DNA of 64,000 bases from the NCBI GenBank assembly GCA_026545765.1, contig CM048844.1, positions 4,340,001 through 4,404,000 of the forward strand. The letters run 5' to 3'. Position 1 is the first letter of the stretch; each line of letters starts with the position of its first letter. Origin of the DNA: Plantago major. Its lineage: Eukaryota > Streptophyta > Magnoliopsida > Lamiales > Plantaginaceae. Positions 10,201 to 22,149 of the stretch are shown here, in pieces. The translations under genes were made by a program, and so were the position numbers. Under the pieces are notes generated by a model that was not told where the DNA came from, made no database searches, and saw nothing but the letters and a program-made list of their open reading frames with translations.

Positions 10201-12577
10201 ATGGGTAAACTCCATGGATATTCCTTGTACACTCTCACATTGTCCACCTTACAACTACTACACCTAGCATTCTCATTGAACAACCAAGTAAACCTAGCAA
10301 CTCCTCCATTGCCAATCCTTCCCTTACCATCATATGCCCAACTAAAATGGCAACAAAGAGAGATCATAATGTTCCATCACTTTGGTGTAAATACCTTCAC
10401 CAATTCCGAATGGGGCACGGGCCACGAAGACCCATCTATCTTCAACCCGACGGGCCTCAATTACACCGACCAATGGGCTGATACCGTGGCCCAAGCCGGA
10501 ATTTCACTAGTGATACTAACAGCCAAGCATCATGATGGTTTTTGCTTGTGGCCTTCTAAGTACACTGACCATTCTGTCATTGGGAGTCCCCGGAAAAATG
10601 GGCATGGAGATGTAGTTCGAGAGTTCGTTAATTCGGCCCAAGCTCGCGGAATCGATGCGGGTTTGTACCTTTTTCCATGGGATTTACATGATCCGAGATA
10701 TGGACAAGTTAAGGAGTACAATGAATATTACTTGGCTCAGTTGCAAGAACTTCTCAATAGGTAAGTTTAGCTAGCTAGTAGTGAGATAATCACTTTTAAA
10801 ATTAGCAGTCATATCTAACAGCGGAGTAAAAATGTGTCTGTTTTTTGTTTTTTTGGCAATTTTATTACATTTTCACTATTTTGTTAATAAAAACTGTCTA
10901 GTCAATATCATTTTCATTTTCTTCTTACGCCAATTTTAGTCCGAGTGGCGAAATAAAGATGCAAGGTCATGTACTGATACAACATTTTTTAATAAGTGTT
11001 ATGATCCACATGTTGTATGTGATGGAGTATATCAATAGTTACGTAATTAACATCTAATAAACCGCAACTCATAAACACTTAAGTTTTTTTGACATTTTTC
11101 CTTTCCTTAATTTCATTCCTTGTTATAGTACTTTTTCTTCTCCATATCTCATTTTTCTTCATTTCATCCCTTCTCATATTTACTTTCTCATCTCATTTTC
11201 CATTATTTCTTTTAATTTTCAAAAATGTATTTCTTTTATCAGTCTAGTTATTACTTTTTTCTCCGCATCTTATATTTCTTATTTTCTTCTTCTATTATTC
11301 TATTTTCTTACATATGTGTTCGACATTTTTATTTTCTTTGCATCTTATATTCACATTAATCCACCCGAATAAAAATTCCTGAATTCGCTTTTGACGCGAC
11401 AGAACATTTTGAGATGTGAATGTGTGTGCAGTTCTGGAAGTGTTAAAGAGGTATGGTTTGATGGAGCAAAGGGCGAGAATGCAACAAACATGACATATTA
11501 CTTCGACGATTGGTTTTCGATGGCCAGGGAATTGCAGAGCACAATTAACATATTTTCCGATGCCGGACCGGGTGTCCGGTGGATCGGAAACGAGAACGGA
11601 TATGCGGGCAGTACCTGCTGGTCCAGCATTAATGCATCGTCTCTGTCAATCGGCAATGCCAGCAACGAAAAGTAAGTAGAAGATCTTAATATTGATCTTT
11701 GATAATACACGAACATAAATTTCGTAACATAAAAGCCCTCATTGTGTAACATAATACTCACCCGAGATCAATCATTGATAACTGCACCGGCTCAAATGAT
11801 CGTGCCTCGATTAATTAGTGATCGGACGTCACATCCCAACGTAATTAGCAAGATTATGTTTTGATTTGTTTGCAATATTAACATTGCAGTTATCTCCAAA
11901 CTGGTGATCCGGAAGGGACAGATTGGATACCAGCAGAATGTGATGTTTCCATCAGGCCAGGCTGGTTTTGGCACAAATCCGAGTCACCAAAAACATTGAG
12001 TGAACTGCTGGAGATTTACTACAATTCCGTCGGTCGGAACAGCGTTCTTTTACTCAACGACCCCCCTAACACGACCGGATTTCTCTCAGAGACCGACGTC
12101 CAGATGCTAAAACAGTTTAGAGGCGCAATCGACAGGATTTTTACCTCAAATTTGGCCCTGAAATGCGATGTTGCAGTAAGTAGTCAACGTGGGGGTAAAA
12201 ACGATGCGTTTGGGCCGGAAAACGTGCTAGACGATGATCATTTATGGACTTACTGGGCTCCGAGTGAAGAAGAGAAAACGAACATCTGGATTGAGTTTAA
12301 GTCGAAAAGTGGGAAGATAACATTTAACGTGGTTCGGATACAAGAAGCGATTGGATTAGGGCAGAGGGTTGAAGAGCACGAAATTTACGCAGACGGGAAG
12401 AGGGTGCAGAATGGGACTACAGTTGGGTACAAGAGACTACACAGGCTGCAAATGGGAACTGTAGTTGCAGATACTGTGAGGATCATATTTGTGAAAGCAA
12501 AGGGAACTCCTTTGATTTCTTCTTTAGGATTGCATTTTGATCCATTTTGGAACCCTATAGGAAATGTAACTTCTTGA
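10201..12577 (+). CDS. FUC1: Alpha-L-fucosidase 1-like protein (GH29), tandem copy 2
   Basis: Three exons: 10201-10760, 11432-11671, 11890-12577 (495 aa). Organisation is the same as copy 1: signal peptide, GH29 barrel with the HHFGVNTF and TAKHHDGFCLW motifs, predicted nucleophile Asp197 in WFDGAKGE, and the C-terminal beta-sandwich. It keeps the LNYTDQW sequon that also occurs as an N-x-S site at this position in AtFUC1. It differs from copy 1 by scattered substitutions (FPWDLH against SPWDLH, PRKNG against PWKNG, VLLLNDPP against VLLLNVPP), so the two proteins are close but not identical. The frame is open throughout. It ends 295 bp before the convergent helicase gene. Substrate specificity is inferred from the Arabidopsis homologue. 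Confidence 0.93.
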
Positions 12578-12872
12578 ATTGATCTTGTTAATAGGACCTT
12601 TTTTCTTGATCTATTGTCTCTTTTTAGTTGGTCTCATTTGCTACAAGTCACGAAGCAACAAGTGAAACGGGAAATCAAAGATGAAAGTTATCATCTACCA
12701 TAACAACTAGCATAAAAACAGCAAAAGAATCAGTTTGTAATTATAATAACTAATGTTGCTACAAAAGAAGGAAAAAGCTTTGCGTCGTCAAAATTGCTGT
12801 GCCGCATTGCTCTCTCTGTAACTGTTATGATCGCGGTACTGTCAGATGAAAAGTGAAAGAGGCAAGAAGCTT

Positions 12873-15800
12873 TCACCATCTGCGATTGTTGTTATTAGCA
12901 CGGCCTCTTCCACCACCAGAGCCACCTCCACGAGGAAACCTATCATTTCTCCTATCGGGAAATCCACCTCTTCCTCCTCTTCCGCCAGAAAACTTACCCG
13001 TAGAGCCACCACGGCCGCCACCACTTCCATATCTTCCTCTAGACTGTTCTCTTTCTTGCAGAGGTGGCAGTTTATTCGCCACCTCTAACCTCACACCAGA
13101 TGCATTTTCTTGACCTGCATTAGCCACAATATTATACTAACTGGTTCAAAGTTCAAACTTATCAGATCCTACTCGAACATAAAGAAGGGGCCGAATATTA
13201 CACAGAAAGCTCTTTTTTCCCTTCCCTTTCTCTAATGCTGAACTGATTAGGGCGTTTGTATTCAAGTTCAAACTACGAAGACATTACAACTAAGTTTTAA
13301 CCACAAAGACTTGGGGTAGGCTTATTCGGCACATGTTTGATAGTAAGTGTAAGATTGGACACGTACTAGAGTGAGTCTCCCCATCTCAAGGAACAAGGGA
13401 TTGAACCATGGCGGAACTAACCTGCAAGGAAGGTGTCCAAATCACTGGCTGCCACATCAAAGACAGCTCCCCTCCCATCAGATGTCAACGCGAGACCCTT
13501 AATCGACTCAACTTTATCTTCAGGTAAAAACCTCCTCAGAACCCCATAAACTTGGCTACATTGTCAAGGCAACAGAAAAAAGCATTTTATCAGCAAAGTA
13601 TCTCAGAAACCTTGAATAAAGTTGGATTAAGATATTCACAAATTATAGTGTGCCTTATATGAGATACAATAACCCATATAGTACAAAGTCGGTTATGAGG
13701 ACTCAAAAGCAATTTGGACTCACTAACCATTTCATGTCACATCCTAACAAAAATAAAATACAAGCACAAGGTATAAAGTTTTGAGCACTCACGATGGTGT
13801 GAAGATTTGCTTTCCACCGCACTCTAGAAGAACAGTTACAGAATTCTCCATTGAAGTCAAAAGTGATCGACTCTTGATCTCAGTATATCCCTGCATACAG
13901 AAAAAGAAAGTACATCATTGGTCATAAATCAGAAAAGCCTGCTTTAGGACAAAACAGATACGTAAAACTATAACTTACAGCAGCATTAGCCAGTGCCTTT
14001 GCAAGTAGTTCTGCGGGGGATAGCGCAGATGAATTTAACAATTCTTCCGCAGCTGCCTTGAACACAGGAATCACACTACAAGATTTTTTAATACAATTCG
14101 AATAACCGGCTCATAAATATTTACACTTGAGCAAATATATGCTCAGGAAAAATACCTATCAGAGATCTCCGTGATCTTTTCTATAGCTTCTGCACCAGCA
14201 GCTTTAGCTATATCAGCCGGTTGTGGAGCGGACATGTGCTCAAATTTCACACCAGATTCCCTTTCTATTCTAGAGAAATTTGATTTCCTTGGGTCATAGA
14301 GCATTACGGCAACACCAGTTTTTCCTAAATAAAGAAGACGGCACATTCACTATCAAACAAACTCAACATTTAACTACAGTTTGGCCTAAAATCTGACAGT
14401 GAGAACTTCTAGTAACATACCAGCTCTTCCAGTTCTTCCGGATCGATGAATGTATGCCTCCACGTCACGTGGTGGTTCACACTAATCAGATAAGAGTTCC
14501 ATTTTAAGTAACGTAAATAATTCTTGAAGAACAAATGTTATAAGGTACTGTCTTTCCAAGATAAACAAACCTGAATTATTAATTGGACATCATCAATATC
14601 CAATCCGCGCGCAGCAACATTTGTAGCCACAAGTGTCAGGAACTTGCCTGATCTGAACCCATTAAGCGTAACCTGAAATCATTACATCACGACCATTTAT
14701 GAGATGATGGTTCATGGTATTCAAAGATTTTCACAAGCTTCGATATAATAATTAAAAAAAGAACACATGACTCGTGGAAACAGAATCTCACTTCTCGAGT
14801 AGCCTGCTGTATGTCCCCATGCAAAGCACGTGCTCCTGGTAGCAATCCAGCGAGTGTAGAAGCAGAGTCTTTTGTTTCCGTGAAAATGATACTCCGTCCT
14901 CCACTGAATTAGTTCATGCCATCATAAAAAGGTTCATTGGAAAAATCACAAGAAAGCAAAGAATATTTTACAAAATGACAAACAATAGTCCACCGAGAAT
15001 TTAGCAAAGCAGTGATTACTAAGAGAAGCAAACCAACCTGCTATAGCAGCGAATTATATCTGGAATAAGCTGGGCTCTGGCATTACTGGAGCATGGAATA
15101 ACAATATGTCTGACATTGGTACTAGCCTTCATTTTTTCATTGCCAACAAGATCAGCAGTCTTTTTGTCACGCTTTAAGAATCGAGCAGCAATCTGGTAAT
15201 GCAGAATATAGACTTGCTCATGAAAAAGTAAATAAGAAAGATGAAGAAAAACAAAAGTGGAATAATTTCTGTAAGGAAATAGTGTGATACTTCTCCGGAT
15301 AGAAAAAAGGTACCTGCTTCACCCAGTCTGGTAAAGTGGCACTAAAAAGAAGTGTTTGGACCTTGGTTGGATCTTCCACCTTACCTTCAAAACCAAATGG
15401 AACAAATTTAGCAAAAATTGAGAAGGGTCAAAGCACCTGATTCTAACAGGCCCAGATTAGAGAGCACAACTTCGGAACCCACAAATTATTGTAAATAGTT
15501 AATCATTTAAATTTTAATGAACAACAAGCGCAAGACGTATTTCATTAAATTAAATTTGAAATAACTAATCATTGCCCCGAAATTCATTAACATACCTAGA
15601 ATAAGTTCAACATCATCAACAAATCCCATCCTCAACATTTCATCAGCCTCGTCAAGTACTCGAAACTTGAGTGATCTAAAGTCAATATTCCCCCTCTCTA
15701 TGTGATCCTGCAATACAGAAACCCTAATGATAAGTTTATTTTGCAGATCGATGGTATATCGACAAAATGCATGCAAATGCCAAATAACAGAACCCACTTT

Positions 15801-17047
15801 AATGCGACCCGGAGTGCCAACTACTATATCGACACCTCTTTTCAATTGATTTTGTTGAGGCTGATACGGAGAACCCCCATACAAGCAACATGAATTCAAC
15901 CCCAATGCTCCACCATATACTTCAAAATCAGAGGACACCTAATAACACAAAATTACGAGGTTCAAAATTTTATTCAGCTAGAAATGATCAACAGTATTAT
16001 GGTTTAGGAAAGTAGTGTAGTACCTGTGTTGCCAATTCCCTTGTAGGTAACAGCACAAGAACACTAGGTGCCCTTCCAAATCCGGTTTTTCTGAATGCCT
16101 TTGCAGCACCATTTGTCAAGGACTCCAATATAGGCAAAACGAAAGCCAATGTTTTCCCCTGTTAAAAAACAGAGCAGAATAAGCTAAATCAGATGCTCTT
16201 AAGACAATGCAAGAGAATGTAAACAATCGTCCGCAAATCAGAAAATTCAAATTCATTAACAATTCCCCATTTTATATCATCACTCTTTCTGTATATCCGA
16301 ACAAACGATCAACACAAAACTCCAAACACATCGAAAAAACAGAACGAAGAACGTGCCAATACTAACTGATCGCTCCTCTAAAAGCTAACAACACACACAA
16401 GATCATAACTTGAGTCATAAAAATCCAATCTTTCCACATTTCTAACCAAAATTCCACCTCAATGATCACAAATCACAGAAACAGAATCACCACATCATAA
16501 AAACAAGTGAAAAAAAAACACTAACCTGACCAGTGCGAGCTCGTCCCACCAAATCAGACCCATCAAGAATGGTATTAAACGTCATGGCCTGAATCGGAAA
16601 CAAGGATTCGATCCCTTTAACCTTCAACATTTCCCTCAAAGGCTTCGAAATCCGAAAATTCGACACGGAATTGGGATCCTCCTCTTTCTCCACCTCACCA
16701 TCATCTTGGAATCTCATCTTCTTGTTCTTGTTGTTGTTGTTGTTGTTGTTATTCTTACCGTTTATCATAATTGGCTCACCCATCTCGGAGCTGGTCTCAC
16801 TCTCCTCACTGTCTGATGATGATGATGATGGAAAAGGTGGTTTTTTTCTCTTGTGATTCTTCTGATTCTTGCCTTTTCCGTTTTTGGGAATAGTGATTGA
16901 ATCATCAGTAACACTAGCAGCATGATCAGGATCTGAGAAAGAGGTTAGTTTTGTCTTTTTGGTGGAGTCTATTTTCTTCAATTTTTCCTTCTTGTTCTTG
17001 GACTTGGAGTCTTCCACCATTGTAGGAGCTTCAGCTGATTTCTGCAT
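12873..17047 (-). CDS. RH7: DEAD-box ATP-dependent RNA helicase 7 (PRH75-type, nucleolar)
   Basis: Fourteen exons on the minus strand: 16526-17047, 16024-16158, 15798-15938, 15596-15707, 15314-15384, 15038-15192, 14792-14903, 14571-14672, 14421-14481, 14156-14324, 13979-14075, 13793-13890, 13422-13555, 12873-13114. The product is 716 aa. An N-terminal Lys/Ser/Asp-rich ~125 residues includes an 8-Asn run from a trinucleotide repeat. Then come the Q-motif region, motif I ARTGQGKT (~170), PTRELA, TPGR, DEAD (285-288), SAT (318-320), ARGLDI, and HRSGRTGR (~462-469). A GUCT domain follows, and the tail is RGG/Gly-rich. This architecture is that of Arabidopsis RH7/PRH75, an RNA helicase involved in rRNA processing and cold tolerance; that role is family knowledge. 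It is convergent with FUC1 copy 2. A MITE sits only ~65 bp upstream of the start codon. Confidence 0.93.
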
Positions 17048-17112
17048 CTTCTTCTTTTCTGATGATGGTTATGAATTCGGTTCAATTATATCAAAGAAGA
17101 CATTTTTATTAA

Positions 17113-17323
17113 TCTTAGTTTCAAATAAATCTTTCCATTTTAACTTTGACCGGTCAATTGACTTCGACTTCGACTTTGACTTTGACGGTAAATTACTTTT
17201 ATTAAATTTTCATTATATTTTTATTAAATTATTTACTATTATAGTTTAATAGTAATTTGCGATCAAAGTCGAATACAGTTGACCGGTCAAAGTTAAAATT
17301 GAAAGATTTATTTGGAACGATAG
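17113..17323. mobile_element. MITE with ~35-bp inverted repeats, just upstream of RH7
   Basis: Arms at 17123-17157 and 17279-17313 pair almost perfectly and share the AACTTTGACCGGTCAA core. A related but degenerate element with the same GGTCAACTG and CAGTTGACC arms lies at 41987-42240. It falls in the promoter or 5' UTR zone of the helicase gene. Outer ends are approximate. Confidence 0.75.
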
Positions 17324-17592
17324 TTTTCAGCTGTTAAGATGGTTTTTTGGGTGTAATCACGAGTTGTTTTCCTGTTCAAGAACAGAGTAGTGGAGTAGAG
17401 TAAAAACTAAAAAGGGATTTAGGGTTTTTAGAATTTAGAATTGGGGTGATTTGGCTTATGTGTGGAGAGCCATGTGTCACTTGTAGAACATCCACTCTGG
17501 TGGACCGTGGACCGGTGGAGAACCATCCTAAACACGAAATTTGAACATCTCTTAAAAAGAACGTCACCACTGTACCTTATATTCATATATTA

Positions 17593-17831
17593 ATCCCTCA
17601 GTCCCAGTTTCAATTATCTGCGGGATCGGACATAAATTTTAAGAAAAAAGTGAATAAAGTAGGAGATATGGTAATAAAGTAGAAAAATATTGAATAAAGT
17701 AGGAGAAATAGTGAATAAAGTATAAGAGATAGTTGATAAAGTGAAGAGATATTTTCCACTAAATGAATGAGTAATTTAATTTGGGACGGACCAAAACGAA
17801 ATACGGGTAAATGAAACTGGGACGGAGGGAG
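17593..17831. mobile_element. Stowaway MITE
   Basis: The left end is a degenerate ATCCCTCAGTCCCAGTTTC and the right end is GAAACTGGGACGGAGGGAG, a terminal inverted repeat pair. TA lies on both sides (17591-17592 and 17832-17833). The interior has GATAAAGT/GAATAAAGTAGGAGA direct repeats. It is non-coding. Confidence 0.85.
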
Positions 17832-18469
17832 TATTTCGAATTTAGTACGTCTCGATAGATTATGATGTTCGTTTTCACTTTTCATGTCTTAGGATGATGA
17901 GTACATTTACATATATTAATTATGGAACATACTGCTATAGACTAGTTCTATTATACCTCGTGGTTAAAAACGAGATATATTTCTTGAAATAATAATTTTA
18001 AATTCATCAACACTCATTTCTCAAGTTATCATGTTGATTATAAACCACTGAGGTATATACATTTACTGGTCTATGTTCAAGTCATCATGTTGATTATAAA
18101 CCACGAGATATATACATTATCCTGGTTTATGGAAAAATGTTTTAATGAATCACAAATTGCACTTCCAAATGCATTGGGTATCATAGATTTTATTTTTAGC
18201 TATGCACAAAAAATCCACCCAATATGTCAACCGATGAATATAGTTTATTCTCATCAAGCATTTCACATTCTGAGATCAACATTTAGAATGAAATCTGCCA
18301 AAAAGACAACACTCTCAACACCTCACAATGCCAACAAGAAACATAAGATGGCCTAAGTTGATAGATAACTCTGACCTTTATGACACTTGATGCATAACTA
18401 ATACAATAAACTAGATAATCGCGAATTATTGCATAAAGTCATAAACCAGGCTTATGTGAATGTTGATTA
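17832..18469. other. Spacer, no gene recognised
   Basis: DNA between a Stowaway MITE and the stop codon of the NEET gene. A TCATGTTGATTATAAACCAC segment occurs twice (about 18028 and 18085). The proximal part should be NEET 3' UTR. Short open frames show no family similarity. Confidence 0.6.
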
Positions 18470-20151
18470 TCACTGTTTCTTCAAGAGCAGAGGTCCAACA
18501 TTATCCCCTGTGGCCTTGTTATGCTTCACATGGCTTCCATCACACAAAGGAAAAGTCCCAGACCTCCAACACCTGCACCATATAATGTACACTCTCGTAA
18601 ATGATGATGTTGTAGCTCGGAATATAGATAGGACAAGATCATAAGAAGTAAGGCGAATAATGTTAAGATTATGTTAGTACTTCAAACAACTTGGTACCTC
18701 ATCAAATTCAACATGTCTGGTTAAAAGCATAATTTCAATCATAACAATGTTTAAAAGATACGGAGTTGATTGTGCTCAAATATCAGTTATGTGCCTATAT
18801 GATCTGGAATTCTGGATAACAACTTATGAAATGTATATGTGGGATGGAGATTGGAATCCATTCAGATTTGCAAGAAGAAGCAAAACTTGCAGTTCATATA
18901 TGCTAATTCATCAAAGATGATTTCCTTGTTGTTTAACACATACGTAACACATTTTCAGCAGTCACAAGCATGATAGTTTAACAAACACAATCAAATCGTT
19001 TCGTCTTGTCGCTACACAACTTAAGGAGCTAGTATAGTAGGAGAAATGCGAACACTCCATCGAGTCATCTACTTATCCAGTTTTCAAGGAGCTGTTGCTT
19101 AAAATAACTAGTTACCAATAGTCCAATACCTATACCAGAGGACCATTTATTAAGTTATGCAATATGATGATGCCTGCCATTCTGCCAATTACTACCTTGA
19201 CCTTTTCCAAAACATTTTTCTTCCAACATCCCGATTTGAACACAGAGAAAGCTAGTGCAAGATATTTGATAAAGCACAAGCAACTAACTTGCTTGCTCTC
19301 CCACTCGAACCACACTCACCACCTCAAAGTGTTAGCATTGCCCATAATTCCACAAACCATATTACAAACCAAAGCTGTTCATATATCAGTATAAGGTTAA
19401 GCTGAGTCTAAAATACTGCCGAACTGTTTCTTGGCCTGATTCGCAAGCATGATAAGCCTAATTCTTACACTATATGTTTTCCAAATTCCTATTAAGGCTC
19501 TGTTCTCTTCAACTGAAAACTCATTCAGTTCAGTTCAGTTCCATTCAGTTCAGTTCTACTTAGTTATATTTTATACTACAATTCAGTTCAGAAAATTGCA
19601 GTTGAAGAGAACAGAGCCTAATTCTCTCTTTTTCCATCACAACTCTACATATACTAAGCACGAACTATCACTTCCCTATTCGAAATTCCGAATACATGCT
19701 TCCTTATTAACTAGTACTAGCATCAAACACCAAAATGTGCAAACAAATACAAACTCATGATTAATTAATCCTGGAAAAAAACTATAAGAAAGCTATACAG
19801 GTCAAATCACAGCATACCACTTTGAGCAAATAAATCGAAATGCCACTCAAATAAGCCAGAAGAATTTAGGATTATAGCAAAATCAACTGAATCAAACCAA
19901 ACAATCTAACAGAGCGACAAAATTGAAAATGAAACACAAAATTGAAAAGTGTGTAGCGAAATTGAGGACCTGCAATAGGCAGTGAGGGGCTTGGCGAGCT
20001 CAGTGACGACGACAGAGTCGACAACTTTGTCTTCAGTCTTCCGGATGTCCGGATTGATCCCCTCCGCCCTCACAACCACCGCTCGCCGTGGCTTAGGTGG
20101 TGTCGCGCACGAAAATCCGGCGAAAGCAGCGTTGATTGAAAGAGAACCCAT
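18470..20151 (-). CDS. NEET: NEET-type CDGSH iron-sulphur domain protein
   Basis: Two exons: 19970-20151 and 18470-18572, joined across a 1.4-kb intron, giving 94 aa. The joined protein has the full CDGSH signature: Cys60, Cys62, Cys71 and His75 in [16 protein letters not shown], the 3Cys-1His ligand set of a [2Fe-2S] cluster. The intron separates the first and second ligand cysteines. Residues 1-~28 (small, Ser/Ala, Arg-rich, ending VVVRAEG) look like a plastid or dual-targeting transit peptide as in AtNEET, which functions in iron and ROS homeostasis and cluster transfer. An upstream in-frame ATG (20298) would add ~49 unconserved residues in front of the transit peptide, so the start at 20151 is preferred. 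Confidence 0.93.
19497..19618. mobile_element. Tourist-like MITE in the NEET intron
   Basis: A 122-bp element beginning GGCTCTGTTCTCTTCAACTG and ending in its inverted complement. It is flanked by TAA on both sides (19494-19496 and 19619-19621), the 3-bp duplication of PIF/Harbinger-Tourist elements. A family member lies at 59168-59280. Confidence 0.9.
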
Positions 20152-20370
20152 TGTTTGAAAGCAAATGGATGATGATAGTTTATGTTGTTCAGTTCCACTA
20201 AAATGCAAGTTTAATTTTACAGTGAGTGAGATAATTATGATGATGGACGTGTGGCGGACACGCTTCGAAATTGATATAATATCATACAGATGATTCAATC
20301 ATATAATCGTGTGGACTATCTTACATGAGATAAACTAAGACGAGCTGCAACTCAGCGAGGCGCGTCACTT

Positions 20371-20817
20371 AGACCAGTCACCGTCAGTAAGTGACGGGGA
20401 ACAAATGGGGCAGCAGCCTATTTTTTTTAAAATTTTTTTTAGTTTTGTTAAATTTTTAAACACGAATAACTCGAAAATAAAAATGCAAAAAATAAATAAA
20501 AATCACCAACGGTTTTGATTTTTCGAGATCTACAAATAGAGACCACTCTTGATTATGTTTGAATCATTTCATTTCGAATTTATTTTTCTCTCTTACTTAA
20601 ACTTAAAATTATAAAACGAGTTTTAAAAATGCAATTTTATTAATTTAAACTTCTAAACACTTTTATAATATGTTAAATATGTTTTTAAATAAATAAAAAA
20701 AAATTGAATTTCATGACGTCATGATTTATATCGCCACTACAAAGAAATCACTTGATCCCGTCATCAAATGTCATTTAATTCGGCCACATTGAAATGTGGG
20801 TAGTCTAATTCCCTATA
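20371..20817. mobile_element. Possible non-autonomous TIR element upstream of NEET
   Basis: The left end reads TTAGACCAGTCACCGTCAGT and the right end, reverse-complemented, TTAGACTACCCACATTTCAA. The two share a TTAGAC start and interspersed identity. The interior is AT-rich and non-coding. No clean target duplication was found, so classification is weak. Confidence 0.4.
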
Positions 20818-21607
20818 CTCTAGATAACTTCTCCATTTAGACCAACCTATAGTATAACTATTGGTTGTTTGATTAAACGAAATCAATCGGTTTTATTTTA
20901 CGGATAATAAATAATAATCCATAAGACCACTTCCTTTTTTCCTTGATTTCCTCCCTCCCTCACTCACTTCTTTTCTATCTAAAATAAAATGGAGGGGTTG
21001 GAATCCTGGTCAGGTCCTTATTGCGGTTTATTCTCTCCAATGCACCTAATCACAAACTGTGTAGCACCCCTGTTAAATTACATGTGTATCTCACACAATT
21101 TGCAAGTAAGGAGTGAATTGGGAGGCAAGTAAGGCATAGTATAAATACTTAGTCTCATAAAAATACTACTACATTTAAAGAGTCCCGAGAGACCTCTATG
21201 TTTTAACTCAAATTGTCTAGGTTTAATGGTTTGCTCATTTTGGCAGATCGAGTCTCGCGGATCGAATATTTGTGGTCTAGCAGATTATTTTTATTTTCGG
21301 ATATGGGCTGAGTATAAAAGCCTTATTAACCCCTTCCCTTTTCTTATTTCATTCATTATTTCCAGTTCATCCAAGCATCAAACTATACCTTCATCTTTCT
21401 CTCTCTAAAACCATATTCATGGTGAAATCATCAATCCACAAATTTGTGTTGATAGAATGAAGAGATCTGGATGACTTAGAGCGTGAGAAGACATCAGATC
21501 GGTGAGATTTGTGAGCCGGCGAGCGAGATCGGAGCATTCATTCGTGGAGGAGACGTGAGATTGAATATTTCAAATCGGAAATCGAATGGAGACTGTAGCC
21601 GAAGATT
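20818..21607. other. Spacer with a promoter-like segment
   Basis: No intact gene. A GTATAAAAGCC TATA-like sequence at about 21312 is followed by a CT-rich leader-like stretch, then ATGGTGAAATCATC at 21419, a frame that stops after 13 codons. With the LRR fragment at 21608-21750 this may be the relic of one promoter plus gene start. Confidence 0.45.
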
Positions 21608-21750
21608 GTCGTAGTTGAGTGCGATCCAAACACCAATCGCATCACTCAGCTCCATCTCTTTGCTAGCAATGTTACGGGCCACATACCTGAAGCCATCTCC
21701 GAGCTCCCGTACCTCTGTTAAGGTTTTCCAATGGCTCGAGAACTTGAGAC
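21608..21750 (+). pseudogene. PGIP-like LRR gene fragment
   Basis: Read on the plus strand from about 21617, the frame gives ECDPNTNRITQLHL, then NVTGHIPEAISELPYL. This resembles the end of the cysteine-rich cap and the first LRR of polygalacturonase-inhibiting proteins (CD..T.RI..L......G.IP..I..LPYL). A second piece, LENLRLW, follows in another frame near 21733. Upstream, a DC-rich remnant is disrupted by small deletions. It is too short and broken to be functional. Similarity is by eye, so the family call is tentative. Confidence 0.5.
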
Positions 21751-21777
21751 TGTGGAGGGAGATTGGAGATCGAACGG

Positions 21778-21830
21778 AGATCGAAAATCGAACGGAGATC
21801 GAAGATCGAACGGAGAAGTTGAGTTCAGAG
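21778..21830 (+). repeat. Short tandem repeat (GATCGAA/CGGAGATCGAA units)
   Basis: Three to four copies of a unit of about 18 bp built on GATCGAACGGAGATCGAA, next to the LRR fragment. No other feature explains it. Confidence 0.7.
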
Positions 21831-22149
21831 ATCGATAACCTTAATTGTAAGTTTTCTTCTTGCTTTGACATTGTTAGGAAACTCGGCTGCTCATACTAAT
21901 CTAGAGTAGAGCTTTTCTTCTTTTGTTTTTGTGCCTTGATGTATATATGTGTATATTTGTCATATGAGACACTCATTCCGTTCACTTGTGCTTAAGCAAA
22001 CCTGTCAGTTGGGATTGCTTCTATAATAACGCCTATTGGATGAATTTATGTCAATATAGCAAATGGTTCTATATGGTGATTTATTCTTATAGATGTGAAA
22101 ATCTGACAAAGAAACAGAGTTCAAATTGCGAATTGATGTACTAAAAGCT

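Larger units (their letters stand above)
5960..12577 (+). repeat. Tandem segmental duplication containing two FUC1 genes
   Basis: Unit 1 spans about 5960-8900 and unit 2 about 9150-12577. Homology starts well upstream of the genes: the ACCACATTTTGTACCTTTATC block occurs near 6060 and 9210, and the CATCCCTTTATCGGACCTAACC block near 6193 and 9353. Exons are almost identical; introns and promoter-proximal DNA have diverged by indels. Intron 1 is 429 bp in copy 1 and 671 bp in copy 2. Confidence 0.9.

Noticed and set aside
12846..13113. Plus-strand open frames rich in Ser, Pro and Thr
   Set aside because: They are antisense shadows of the Gly/Arg-rich C-terminal exon of the minus-strand RH7 gene.
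15507..15938. Open frame of 143 codons ending in an unconserved tail
   Set aside because: It reads through the introns of RH7; the conserved parts are exons 3 and 4 of the spliced gene.
16726..16752. Asn run in RH7 as a possible frameshift or error
   Set aside because: It is an in-frame trinucleotide repeat in a disordered, poorly conserved N-terminal region; the frame stays open on both sides.
20152..20298. Upstream in-frame start for the NEET protein
   Set aside because: The extension is unconserved and would bury the transit peptide; the ATG at 20151 gives the usual family N-terminus.
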